This document shows, one piece after another, positions 46,606-59,400 of a stretch of DNA of 64,000 bases. The DNA lies in NCBI GenBank assembly GCA_003956705.1, contig QZCP01000512.1:79434-143433 (forward strand), given 5' to 3'. The translations under genes and the position numbers were made by a program. Source of the DNA: Brevipalpus yothersi. Taxonomy: Eukaryota; Arthropoda; Arachnida; Trombidiformes; Tenuipalpidae. The notes beneath the pieces were generated by a model, which saw only the letters and a list, made by a program, of their open reading frames with translations, did not search any database and was not told the origin of the DNA. Position 1 is the stretch's first letter, and each line of letters begins with the position of its first letter.

Positions 46606-48908
46606 TATTTACAAAATGATGAAGTTTCCTTGAATGAACTCTGTGGGCTTGCGAGTCTGTTTTGCACTCAATTGGAATGATGATGATCTGGAGCTTTTAT
46701 TTTTCTTCCCACTCTACACTCAGGTTCTGTCGATGCCTTCTTTTCTTCTTTCTTATCCACATTCCTATTCAATGCATTGAAGGTTTCTTTTTTCTTTCGC
46801 CTCACAAAAGCTGGAATTCTTTAGGAACCATTCTCTTTTTTTTACCGTAATATATCTCTAATAGAATGTTCTTTCGTTGAAGGTATTTATGCATCACTCT
46901 AGTATGGACTTGTCGGATCTTAGGGCATTTCACTGGGCATATGGTATTGTTCTTGTCATCTTTGTTATATATGATCATGAAAATCTATATTCTATGAGCA
47001 TTTTTTAATTTTGCTCTTCCATATATTCCCTCTCTATTTTTCTTTTTTCTCTTTGCCCATTTTTGCCTTTGCCCACTTAGTGTTCATAATATTCATTTAT
47101 CTCCTATCCGGGATGAAAAAAAATATTCAATTGAGATAGAGAATGAAAGTAAATGTGGAATAGATGGGCCACTTCAGGGTCTGTTAACAGGTTGTTGATG
47201 AGAAGTCAGTGGTAAAAGGTTCCTCTTATGGTGAGCAAGAATCAATTGTGAAAATATGTGTGAATAAAATACACATACACATTGAATGATGATGAAAAAG
47301 GCAGGAAATTTATGACTACTATCTCTCTCCACTATCGTACATCAAAATATTCCTATATTATAACCACTTACTCTCCATTATTCCAACTTTCATTGACTTA
47401 CCATTCCTAACGTATAGTGATAGCTCGAAAGGCTTCCGTTCAAATATACCTACATACACACACATATATATTCAGGCAGCAAAATATTGACGATGATAAC
47501 TCTTCTTTTCTCTTCATCTCTTTCTATTTCTCTTTCTCCCTGTTCGAATTCTATTCTCTGAGTCGGTGTATTGCTCATATAGTTCTGTATAGCCCATAGC
47601 CCATTGCCTATGCTCTCTGAGGGGTTTTTGATGTTCTCCTTCATGATTCAGCCAGTGGTTATTTTGCTTCACTACTGTTTAAGTAAACTTCTCACGCCGG
47701 AAAAAGTGGTGCCAATTGGGTTTGTGTGTATATATACATGTGTGTGTGAGATGAACATTGTTCATTGTAACACATGCACTTCTATCCACACATTCACACA
47801 CATACATATTCATTTGCATTGATACTCAAACTTTTACCCTGGATATCACGGTGATAGATATATAAGTGAGGGTGTGTGTGTATATATATATAGTGATTTT
47901 CAAAACTTTAATTAATGCCCACAAATGTGTGTTGATAAACGATTGAAATATTCTCTCCTCATTCAAAACGTACGAGTAGATGTTTCAATCGTTCTGGAAA
48001 CAACAGAATCAGCATTGCTCCACTGAATCAGTGAGTTCCACCTCATCGGCTGGTAGCAGTAGCTGGGGTGGTAGAGCTGCTGTTTTCCAGAGTCGATTTA
48101 CATCACTAGTTAGACAAAGAGTTGAAGAGCGTCGAAAATTTTCCAGTTTCACATCTCTACCTTCATCAGAGATTAGCATAAATGATGAAGTGGACAATCC
48201 TATTCCCACAACTGCCATCGCTACTGTCCCATCATCTCCGGCACCCATCAAGCCGAGATGGAGTGCTAGTAAACGGTCCTCAAGAACCAAATGGATAGCT
48301 GCTGTCGTGAGTTTCTTTTTACTCTAGTAACTTACCACTTTCTACACACATTTTTCTATGTTGAGATATTATTTGTAGAAGAATTGTGGCTACTGAATTT
48401 TTACCGGTATTTTGCATGTTCTCTACGGTTGATTATGAGCCCTTGATTGGAGAGTGAGAGAGAAATTTTTTTTCTTCTCTCGAGATTTTTGTTGCCTTCC
48501 GGTACATTTTTGACTATTAGAGTCACTAATTGTCTGATAGTTTTGTTTGAGGAAACATTTTTTCGAGAATCTTTTTCCATTTAAGTGAACCAAAAAATAA
48601 ATGCTTTTGCTTCATTATCGTTCCCATGGTTGTGTTGACTAACTGTTACCAAGAGGAGCTAATTTTCTTTCATTTTGTGTCCCATGATATTGATCATGCA
48701 CTCACACACTTTCTAGGCAAAAAAAATATATATTTATGTATTTTTCTTGAGGTGCTTTTAAGATGTATTATTTTAGGATGACTGTCAGATTTGTTCAGAA
48801 AAATATGAGTGGAATATTGATTTGATACACCTTTGAACAGATTCCATGTTCATGTTTCTTACGACATCAAGACATACTTTTTTCACTTTTGTTTCTGATT
48901 TTTCCACA

Positions 48909-48975
<67 letters not shown>

Positions 48976-49683
48976 CACTAAACATCTTAAGGCTTAATGT
49001 CATGCTGTTCTATCTTGTTTTATCTTATTTTTGAAGATTTTCATTTGCCATTCCACATTCACAACTTACTATCTCCACCTTGTCAGACTTTTCTCATTGA
49101 ACTAATGTGCCTGTGGTACTGTCATGGAAAAGATTGATAGCTTTGCTGCCAATTTTACTCACCTTAATGTATCTATCACAAAACTTTCGAAAAAATCTAC
49201 CGAAAAACAAATCATTTGGGGCATCATGAAACTACTTTGGATAGATAGAAATTTAAGTTTCTCCACATTCAAGGCGAAGATTCTGTTAGTTTTTCAGTTA
49301 TTCCATTTTTTTCATCGGTCATCAACAGCTTTTGATCATCTTGTCTACCAAGAGATACCTTCAGCGCTTCAGCCTGGGGGAATCCTCTGAATTTCATTCT
49401 CTCCATGCATGCATGCATGCAACTCTCATGCATGTAACAGTAAAGTTTTTCTCATTCTGAACACGCTTCCTTTACTATCGCCTCTCTTTTCCACTCTCTT
49501 TCACTCTCTAAACTGGACCCTCCCAATCGATTATTATGTTAGGTTAGTCATATCCAGTCATAAATGAACTCTTTATAGCCTAAATTCACACAGGTTGCGT
49601 GTTCATACTTATTTTAACCGCCCACTGAGAGACCCACTCATTTTCGTTGTAACGATTATCTAGTTGATAAAGATGTATACTTC

Positions 49684-49719
<36 letters not shown>

Positions 49720-51423
49720 GTAACAAAATGTTAAACTTGTATCGAGAATAGGAGGTAATTTTATTGATATTTACTCTGATTGTTTGTCCTGTACACGATA
49801 AAGCAGATTACAAATTGGTGTGCTCGTATTCCATTGGAAATGAGTTCAGAAGTTCCACTATTGTCCCATTATATCCACCAGAGACCCATTCAGTTTCCTG
49901 ATGTAGATCTGCTTAATGCACCAAAAGATCTATATATATATATGCATACTCGGCTAATACCGGGCTTGGCTTTAGGTTTTGTGAACTCAATAGAAATCTC
50001 CTTCATCAGTTTGCCTCATTGATTTGTGAAATTCTTTCCTTTATTGACCGCAATCTACCTTAACTGAATTTGCATGAGCGCTTGAACACTTGCATCTGTT
50101 ATCCATTAGCAGTCAATCGAATTTGTGAATTCTGGTGCATCTGATCTGACAACTGCACGAATTCACTCTTCCTCAACTTATCAATAATTTACTTGTTTAT
50201 CATTAATAATGAATGAGTGTACATGAGCATATTCATGGATATCAACCAGGGTAGCCTGTGTATATGTGTAGCCTTAAGCTAAGGAGCTGCTAGATTCAAA
50301 CGAAAAATGGGTTAGAATGATAAGACAAGAAGTTGAATTATCGTGGAATCGGTATTAGATCACTAAGCTTTCCCTAGATAGGCAGATTTTTGGAGAATAG
50401 GTGAAGTCCATCACTTTGAATCAGCTAGAATCGTCTCAATATTCGAAGCGAATTTCCTAGTCCACCTCGAGAATATGTCCTACTGACAGTAAAGGAGGAT
50501 AAAATCTTTCATTTCTAAAATAAAAGTCGAGAACACCGTACTATTACAAATCTAATTGAGAACATCACTCAAAAATGTTGAGAATATCAAGTTTCTTCTT
50601 TTTTCCAAGAATTTATATCATTTTCCTCTCCTTTTGTGATTTTACAAGGCTTGTTTTCAAGGCTAGTTCAAGAGTAATTCTAAATAATGAGCTATCATTT
50701 AGTTTCATGATTCCATACTTTTTCTTGGAACTTAATTGACTGTATGAACTCAAAAAGCATGAGAATAGAATTCCATTTATCATTCACAATCATCACCTCA
50801 TGTTTCATGGAGGAAAGAGTTGAAATTTTTTTGAGTAACTTGTGGTCAGACTTCTCTCTGAACATTCTCACGCCAGTTTGATACTTAATCACTTACTGAT
50901 TCGCTCTAATTCATAGACATTCTGACCATAAGCCAGATCTAAGCTCCTTTAGATCCTTTTAAAAATCCCCACTGCTTTGTGTTTTATCCAATGCTCATGG
51001 AATTATATCCATTCTTTCATGAACACTTACCAAAAGGTAAACTGAATTATACCAGTCAAAGGCGAGTAGCTTCATTGCACAATACTAACGCTTGTGCTTG
51101 ATCAGAGCAACAGAAGAGTATCTGCTGAGGAGAGGAGGTTTACCAACATAGAACCAACAGAACTTGGATAAAACTCGAAGAACAAACAAAGTTTACATTT
51201 CATAAAATGCTTAGTTTTTCATCTTATACTCTAATGTTGTTGCTCAACAGTTATTGTAAGCCTTCATTTATCAACATTCGCTAAAAATCATTGACTCTTG
51301 AAAATTTCTACCATCAGTTTCATTTCGATCAGTGACTTCATTTCACATTATGATCTACTTCTCGATTTATCTTGGGTCTTCATTTTCACGTTAAAGAGAC
51401 GGAAAGATCTCATGAAATCAATT

Positions 51424-51480
<57 letters not shown>

Positions 51481-54400
51481 TTTCTCTCTGATGTTCTGAC
51501 ATTACAGCTTCTCTTGACTTGAGTTCTCTTCTCTTTTCCTGAGAGCATCAATTGAAAACGTTGCTTTTGAAAATGAAGCATTAAGTTGAAGAAGATGAGC
51601 TTGAATAAGGAGAAAGTGTTGACAGTGAACGAAGTACCTAGAACAACTCTCTTGACTATTAGAAGATGTCGTTGAATAACTCTTACTGGTCTCTTTTCAC
51701 CATCAGCTTCCTGTCTTTTTGATGATGTTTATTTGGTTTGTCTATCTCCTAGTTGTGGATCAAATATACACCCAAAGTAACAGTGCCATCATCTTGTAGT
51801 TTACATTCTATTCATTTTACCTTCATTCTTGATGAACATAGGTGTGACTTCTCCTTTACCTTGATGTCTAAATGTCTGATCGTATAACTTAGGCCCTTTT
51901 TCTCTCTTTACCTACTGTGCTCTTGCTCTCATTCTGCCTACATTTACTCTACATTATGAAGAAAAAACAATATGATGAAATGAATAGATGGTTCTGGTAT
52001 AATCAGCATTCATCGTCAAGATGGTTCGTGTAATTTGAATTTCTTCCATAAATTTCATGAGTACACTCGTTATTTTGGAAAATTTTGAAACAGAAATTCT
52101 TGACAGTTAATGGCAGAACAAGGTTAACAATGGAAAATTTGATCATTCAAGGTTCATTTTTTCGTTCCTTCATTATGTATTGATGATTTGTCTCGTCATC
52201 TTTCCGAGTAGAACTCATACTTATTCATTCCTCAAAATCAGAATCTCTATTTTTGAACCACAAGTTGGTCTTTCAAGAGAATTGCTAAGAATAACCTGGT
52301 CTAGCGTAACACAGTCACCGCTTTAGTTTTTTGATGCTCATTTACCGGGCTATCCGGACTAATATCATGAGAATTTTTAGAGGATGCTTCAATCAATTTC
52401 AAAATATTCTTCTTATCTCAAATTTTCAAATTTGATACCTGGTGTTTCTCGTTGAATACGGTAGCATGAGATATTTTTTCTCATATACTCATTGATAGCC
52501 CTCAGAGTAAGACTAAAAAAATACTGCCTACTAACCTGTTCAAGATAGCTTGACTGAAGAGCCTACTGGAAGAGGTCTATGATTTCTTCACTGTTATTGA
52601 CTTATCGGAGTTCTTTTTTCTTGAATGAAATCTTTATGTCACCTTGAATCTGTCTCCATTTGATGGTTTGATTCTTCTCCAACATGAATGACCACAAATT
52701 ACACTTGTAGCCTGATATAGCATTCCACGAATTTTCTCATCTTCCTTGGAATTCTTATTTCGTCCTTTCTCTTTATCTCTCTCCATGAATCATTTCTTCA
52801 GCGAATCATTTTTAATCAGATAGATTCTTTCTGGTTCTGTGGTTATAGCAAACTGACACTCAACCTTTTCATCAAAAATATTGATTTCCACTTTATCTGA
52901 TAGTGTTGAACAGATATTCTGAACCGTTTTAATGTTATTTGAAGACTTTGGTGTTGAATTTCTCCTCTTACCATGAATGTGAGTTGGTATAAAATTCTAG
53001 TCACAGCATGACAGTTTGGGGTGACAGAACACTATCTGACTTCCAATGTAGCTCATTCTTCAACCCTTTTTTCATTCAAAAAGTTTTTCTATTTCTCTTT
53101 GAATTGAAACTCTGTATCCCATGTGGTGTCGATTTTCTGTTGAAGCTCTGGTTGATATGTCAAGTTTATGGAGATGGATGCACAATGAATCGTGCACAGG
53201 TTGAAACCGAGTGTGTTGAGAAAAAAAAGAGGAATCATGACATGAGTGCAATCATTATCATGTGGTAGGTTCATACATCTACGCTCTGTTTCTTGTCTTC
53301 AATGAGACAGTTTGCAATCGTAGTATCATACTTATCTAGTGAAACTCGAAAATCTATTGGTGTACAACCTCAAATCTGGAAAGAATATATGAGATACTGA
53401 AATATTCAGGGTGTCTCATGACTCTGTCACGTTTGTCATGAGCCATTCAAAACTGATATCATATCTATTTAGCAATGAATCATCAGGATAAAGTATTTAC
53501 TGGATATAAAAATTAATTGATAAACTCAGCATTGATGATTGCTTGCTATTATACGTGTCTATTTACCTGCTACTAACTATTGAAAAACTCTTTGTTCTCT
53601 CATTTTCCTCGTTTTTCATCTGATGTTGAAGTTTTCCAGTAGAGAGCATAGTGGGAAACAATATTCAATTCTTAGGCATTATCTGCGAGCTTGTAAGCTT
53701 TCTGGGTGTTTGGAACACTTTCGTATTTCTGTCAGATACTTGCTCGAGTTTAGTGAGTATTAATCATAGGTTTTCTAAGAATGATTGAAGATATCACCTC
53801 TGTTTCCTCAAACCTACCAGTTTTGTGATCTATCGCTTTATATGAATGATTCAGGAGCTTGGATAAAGTTTTAGATGTACTCGGTGTCCTGATTTTCTGA
53901 ATTTCATTAGTTTTGTGGTAATAGGATGTCCATAAGGACTCAACTTACTGCTCTTGTGAGTAAATCAAAAACGACAAGATTTGATAAACTCAGTTCTGTA
54001 AACTCGACTGTTGATCTGTAGCTCAGTTATGGGAAGAGTTATCTGCTCCTATCAAAATATTATCTTATCTTCGTGATTCAAACAGTAAAAACTTACAAAA
54101 CAAACCTTGAAAAAGTTCATGCCAGACTAGAATTATCTCTCAATGATAACTATTGATGTTACAAGGGTCTCAAGGGTAGATATTGTGGGAAAGATTTTCC
54201 CACTCCAATGGTGAGCCTATTAGATTTTCTCATCAATAAAATCTAGTCATATAAAATCAGAATCAGGAAAAACTGGCATCATACCTCAACTGAATATAGC
54301 GATTCAGTTCCAATACAGAACCACTACTGAAATGAATACTTGACACATGAACGATGATGGACTATTTTCTCACCAGATTCACCAATCTCACGGTCATTTC

Positions 54401-55913
54401 ATCAATAATTCTTTATCTTTCAGGAAGAGAGTAAGCTTTGATACTACTCTCTGTCTGGTATTATGTGTTTGATTCATATGATAGGGTTAAAATGCTATTC
54501 ATCCAATCTGAGTCTCTGAAGCTTTTTTCCAAAGAATTTTTAAGGTTGACAATTGTCATTCATTCATTTTTGAAGATTTTAAAATATCTGCTCATCCCTC
54601 CAGCTTTCACCTAGTTTCTGTTTGATTTGAAATTTGACTCCAGAATAAAAGCTCATTTATCTGAGTGCGTGCCTTTTGTGCTTTCGATGTTGTCTCACAA
54701 TAACAATCTAGCTCAATTTTGACAACATCTGAATGTGTGCAGTTTGAATTTATTTTTCCGAAGGATTACTTCAACTTTAGTTTATCCAAGTCTTTTCTCC
54801 TTCTTCGGTTAACTTATTAAACCCAAATTTCATTCAATCAAGTTAGGCAGGGAAATGATGATATGCTTTCAAAAGACGTGTTGAAGAAAAACTTTAAGCT
54901 TTCAATCAGGGCACATTAGTATGATTACTGATGGTTTTGGGTTGAAAATAGCATAATAAATACTATTAGTTTATCAGAAAGAAAGCTTCAGGCTTGGTGC
55001 TCATTTGACTAATATTCTAAGAAAAAAGATTGATTATCAAAGCATACAAGGCTTTGCCATCTTAGATCTTCAAAAAGCTATTATTTTTCGCGCAAAACAA
55101 TTGTTTTTTCATCCTTTTTTCGCAAGTTACTCTATTATTTTTTGGTATAATCAGTTATTAGCTCAATATTTCCACTGCATAAGTGATTAGAAGAAAATAA
55201 ACTTCCTCTAACAAGAAGTTGGGATATATTTATCATTTCCCTTGATGATTATTGTAAAATCTATTCACATATTTGAAAGATCGGGGAAATAATTCTTTTG
55301 TTTTTTCTAAAGCCAATGAAGGAAAAGAAGCTCTCTTAATATCTACTAGGAAAAAAGGTTGAAAAAATCTCACAATTCTCATGTTCTTTCATTTCACAGA
55401 GTGGAGCTCGTCAAGGCAGTGGCGAAGGAACCAAATCATTATGGCCAGTTGGAGGGTAAGTTTATAAATGTCTCTATTGTTCACTGGAATTCTCATCACA
55501 CCATATATACTGATATACTCATTGCCTCCGGTTGATTTTGTGGTTTTCACAATGGTAATCAAGACAAATTATCATTGTGAGAAACTAGATTGCTTCGAAC
55601 CAACAATTGCACACTCAGCTTGAGTCTCAAAGATTGCTAGTGAATAACTTACTTTCAGTCCACTGATAATCAGATGAATGCGTTTGATTGGTAGAATGAG
55701 CACTTTTCCACCATGAAGTAACCTTTTCACTGGAAATAAAGCTAGCACAAGAGTCACCTTTTACTTGGGAATCAAACGTTTGATATGCGTCAAACGCTAC
55801 TTATCTGGAAAACTAAAACAGACGATCAACTCATTCCAAAAGATTGATTGGATAAGAGTTTGGATGTCAGTCTCAGCTTCATTTCTGATCACTTTGGATT
55901 CATACAATTGATT

Positions 55914-55949
<36 letters not shown>

Positions 55950-56442
55950 CACAACACACACATCTCATGAGAAATGATCAGCATCTCTTGAATTTGTCAC
56001 AATGGTGATCCATTCTGGTTGCCCTTGTTTCCTTTTCAAAACACGAATAAGTTCCTCTGTGAAGGGAAGAATCTTTTTTATACTCTATTTCTAACGAATT
56101 TACTCCGAGAATTCTATCCAAAAAGTGACTGTATTCATGAAGTTCCCTCCTCATCACATCTTTATCACATTCATACATACATTATGAATGCTAAAAATGA
56201 GTTATTTGCCCAATGTCTACAGTAGTTACTCATTATGCACACAAAGATGCTTCGAGACTCTGACAAGATGTCCTGATGGCGGTATACATTCATGTTATTG
56301 ATAGTGACAGTCTTCTTCATGAAAAGGGCTCAATATACAATGAATATGAAAATCAGATTCCAACACAACTTGAACATACACACTCACACATACATACATT
56401 TGTTGACACATCACACTTTCATTGGATGCATATGAATTTCTG

Positions 56443-56477
<35 letters not shown>

Positions 56478-59400
56478 AAAATGATCGATACTGTTCACCA
56501 TTCATCCACTCATCACTCCTAATATTCCAAAATCGCACTTACTCGCGTGTGCAACATGAAAAATGGCGAGAAAACATGATGGTGATAATCTCTCCGAAAA
56601 ATATGGATACTCTCCGCTGATATCAATCCACATTGGTTTCCAATTAGGATTGCTTGACAAGAAAAATATCGCTTGGAGATCATCGATGTTTCATCGCCAG
56701 GAAAATTTTCTCTCTCCAAGGATAAGAATTCCTAGGATCACCAGTGTGGGTGTTACATGGCAAATCTTTTGCCTTTCAAGCGAAGGCGATGCTAGGCAGA
56801 TTGATACGTTCACGAAGAAGTGCTACTTCTGTCCATCATTCCAAGGTTTATTGCTAATTTCTAGGCCAATCCTGGTATCTTTTGTGCCCACTGGGATTGA
56901 CATCAAGGTTCATGCTCCCATTTCTCTTACCTTATTCCTTCCCATAGGCAATAAGAGATGAGAGCACATCTCTCAAGATATTATGTTTAATGGACATCGA
57001 CTGACCACTTATTGTTTCATTCCTCAAGTGACTTAAGATTGATGCACAAAAATAGTCGATTGTTTATCCATCGAAGGTTTACTTGGGCAAAAGGGTGCTA
57101 CTTGCACCCGCTGTTAGATCCTAAGGTAATGCTGTTCAATGATTTAGCTTGTCATCTCTCACGGGTGCATTTGATCTGGAATGAAGACATCACAATTTTA
57201 TTTTGTATATCTACATTCACACAGTTCAGCGTAATGTTTACACTTGTCTTTGTCGTAGAGAAAAAAACAGTCAGTCCATCATTTAGAATTGTAATTCCAA
57301 AAAAACGTTATATCGGAAGCGGAAACGAATCCGGTTTCAACATCCTCACATTCTGTGTGTTCTCTCGGTTTTCTTTCTCTCTACCTCCTCCTCCTCCTTC
57401 TCTCCCCATTTCGACACAACTTTCGTCATGAACACCTACCGAGTGGCAGAGTCATAGTTCACCATTGATGTAAATGATTGTAATCAAAAACGAGAGGTTG
57501 TTCAGAGTCGTATACAGAGGGCTGAAAGGGTTTCCCTATTTGTGTTCCGAAAGAGCCTTTTTACATCACCAATTCATCAAAGGAAAGCAGCATTTTGTGC
57601 TTACATCAATTGAGTGATGTTACTAGGTTGTTGTAAATTTGTTACTTGAACAATGTGGGCTATGACCATGAAGACATCATAGTGGTGGAAGTGATGATAG
57701 AGGTGATGATGGTTCTCTTCTCACTCATCTTGTAGTCTATTCTTGTGTGAGAGAAAATTTATCGTTAGAAAGAGTCTATGTGCACCTTTGTTAACTTTGA
57801 ATTCGATAGGACAGTAATTTTGTGAAATATTGAAGTGGAAAGCTATCATCACATACCAACTTTTATGTACAGTTTTTTTGTGCTCTATTTGCGTTTTTCA
57901 TTATCAAAGTATTCAAAACGCTAGAAATCTATGGAACTATAATCCAAAATAAGTCATCCTGATCTTGAATTACAATCTGAATTGGATGTAAAAAGACTCT
58001 CCACCTCATTCATCTAATCTAAATTATGATCGAGTATTGCTTCATCGTGATTAAATTTGAAGATAATAGATATTAACGAGCTCCAGTGTAATCGATTTTA
58101 GTTGAACAATTCGAATACTTGTGCGTTTTTTATTACAGTGATTTTGTAGATAGTTTTAATTTCAATTTTTTCGACTAAGAAATAATGCTTTCAGTAAACT
58201 CAAGCAGTGATCGATGGAAATTACATCGATCATTGCGAGCTAAGCATGCAAAAAGGAGACATCATGGAAAAATTAACCGGAGGCTTCATTTTGTTGAAAA
58301 TTTACTCTATATTGATCCATCAACTCTTGCCAGGGACAACCCGTTCTTCAGTGCCATCGATGCTATGCCCGATATCAGGCCCAGGAAGAAGTCCATTCCA
58401 TTGGTCAGCGAATTGGTAAGTGAAGAATTTCACAGAAAGCATTTCCTCTGATCTTACATGTATGTCAAGATTATTCTTAAGAATAGCAGATCTGTTTGAA
58501 TTGTGTGATAGAAATTATCTAGCTCTTTGTTTTATAATCATTAAAATTTTATGAAACATCTTGTTGTTGTTTCAAAGAGAAGCCTTCGAGATGCTACTCT
58601 AAGAACCTCCTTCGCATTGATCTGATTTCTCCATCATTAATTATCCTCATGCCTCCTGTTGCTTCCAATTCGATCAATCTTTTTTTTGTTCATGACATCA
58701 GAGGGAACGCTTTCTTTCCATTATCATGATCATCATATACTAGGCTTTTGCCCTGATAATCTGGCTTTGAATACTAATTATCTTCTTATTCTCATTCATC
58801 TCACCATGCAATGCCGTGCGAAACAGGTCCTCAAGGTAATTATTTTCATTCGTTTTTATCTGATGAAGTTTGCTTACATCTTACCGAAACCAATCAATGA
58901 TCAAATCAAATTCATGATGGCTATTTTTAGAATTTGGAAAAACAAAAAATTGTGAAATTGTTCAAGTTTTCTCGCAAGAAAATGATAACGCCAAGTATAT
59001 AGATGAGTTTGAAAAAATTACATAGAAAAAAATGAATCGATAATAGATTCTCTTTAGTTCTCAGACCTCTGCAATATCAATGTATAGCGGTACTGAAAAA
59101 TCTTCTTCCGCCTCAAATCTAAGAATATTTCATCTACTGTAGTTATGAGCTAACTTCCTGCATCCCAAGAGAGTCATGATAAATTTTTTCTTCATCATGT
59201 TTTCTCTCTTCTCTATTTACCAGACTATGGCTGCCAATATGACCAAAAGAAATGCTATCCTGGCCTCATCCGTCCCAAGGGCATCGCTAAACGACGAGGA
59301 GTTGGTGAGTGCATCATTCACGATGATAGCATAATTCTGGAATCTAAGTCATTCTCTCTATTTCTCATACAATATATTCTTATTCCAGAAAATGCATGTC

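Larger units (their letters stand above)
43025..47979 (+). other. Long unc-13 intron segment, no exon recognised
   Basis: Nearly 5 kb between exon 3 and the alternative first exon. Open frames here are short and without family resemblance. It contains the assembly gap. The 3' part should hold the promoter of the alternative exon at 47980; CA/TA microsatellite runs lie at 47455-47470, 47720-47750 and 47870-47892. Confidence 0.5.
48307..55399 (+). other. 7.1 kb unc-13 intron
   Basis: No coding exon, RNA gene or mobile element recognised. CT microsatellites are at 48912, 49689 and 51426, and there is a self-complementary ATGC run near 49404-49421. The region from 51500 to 55390 is plain AT-rich sequence with only short frames. 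Confidence 0.55.
55456..58184 (+). other. 2.7 kb unc-13 intron
   Basis: No exon recognised. Two long plus-strand frames (56563-56961 and 57012-57431, 132 and 139 codons) lie next to each other, but neither resembles a known family nor has splice sites in a sensible phase. CT repeats at 55916 and 56443. Confidence 0.5.

Noticed and set aside
45942..46667. Three open frames of 211-241 codons across the N block
   Set aside because: They consist of unknown residues and Ser-Leu, Arg-Glu or Glu-Arg repeats from the GA tract; no coding evidence.
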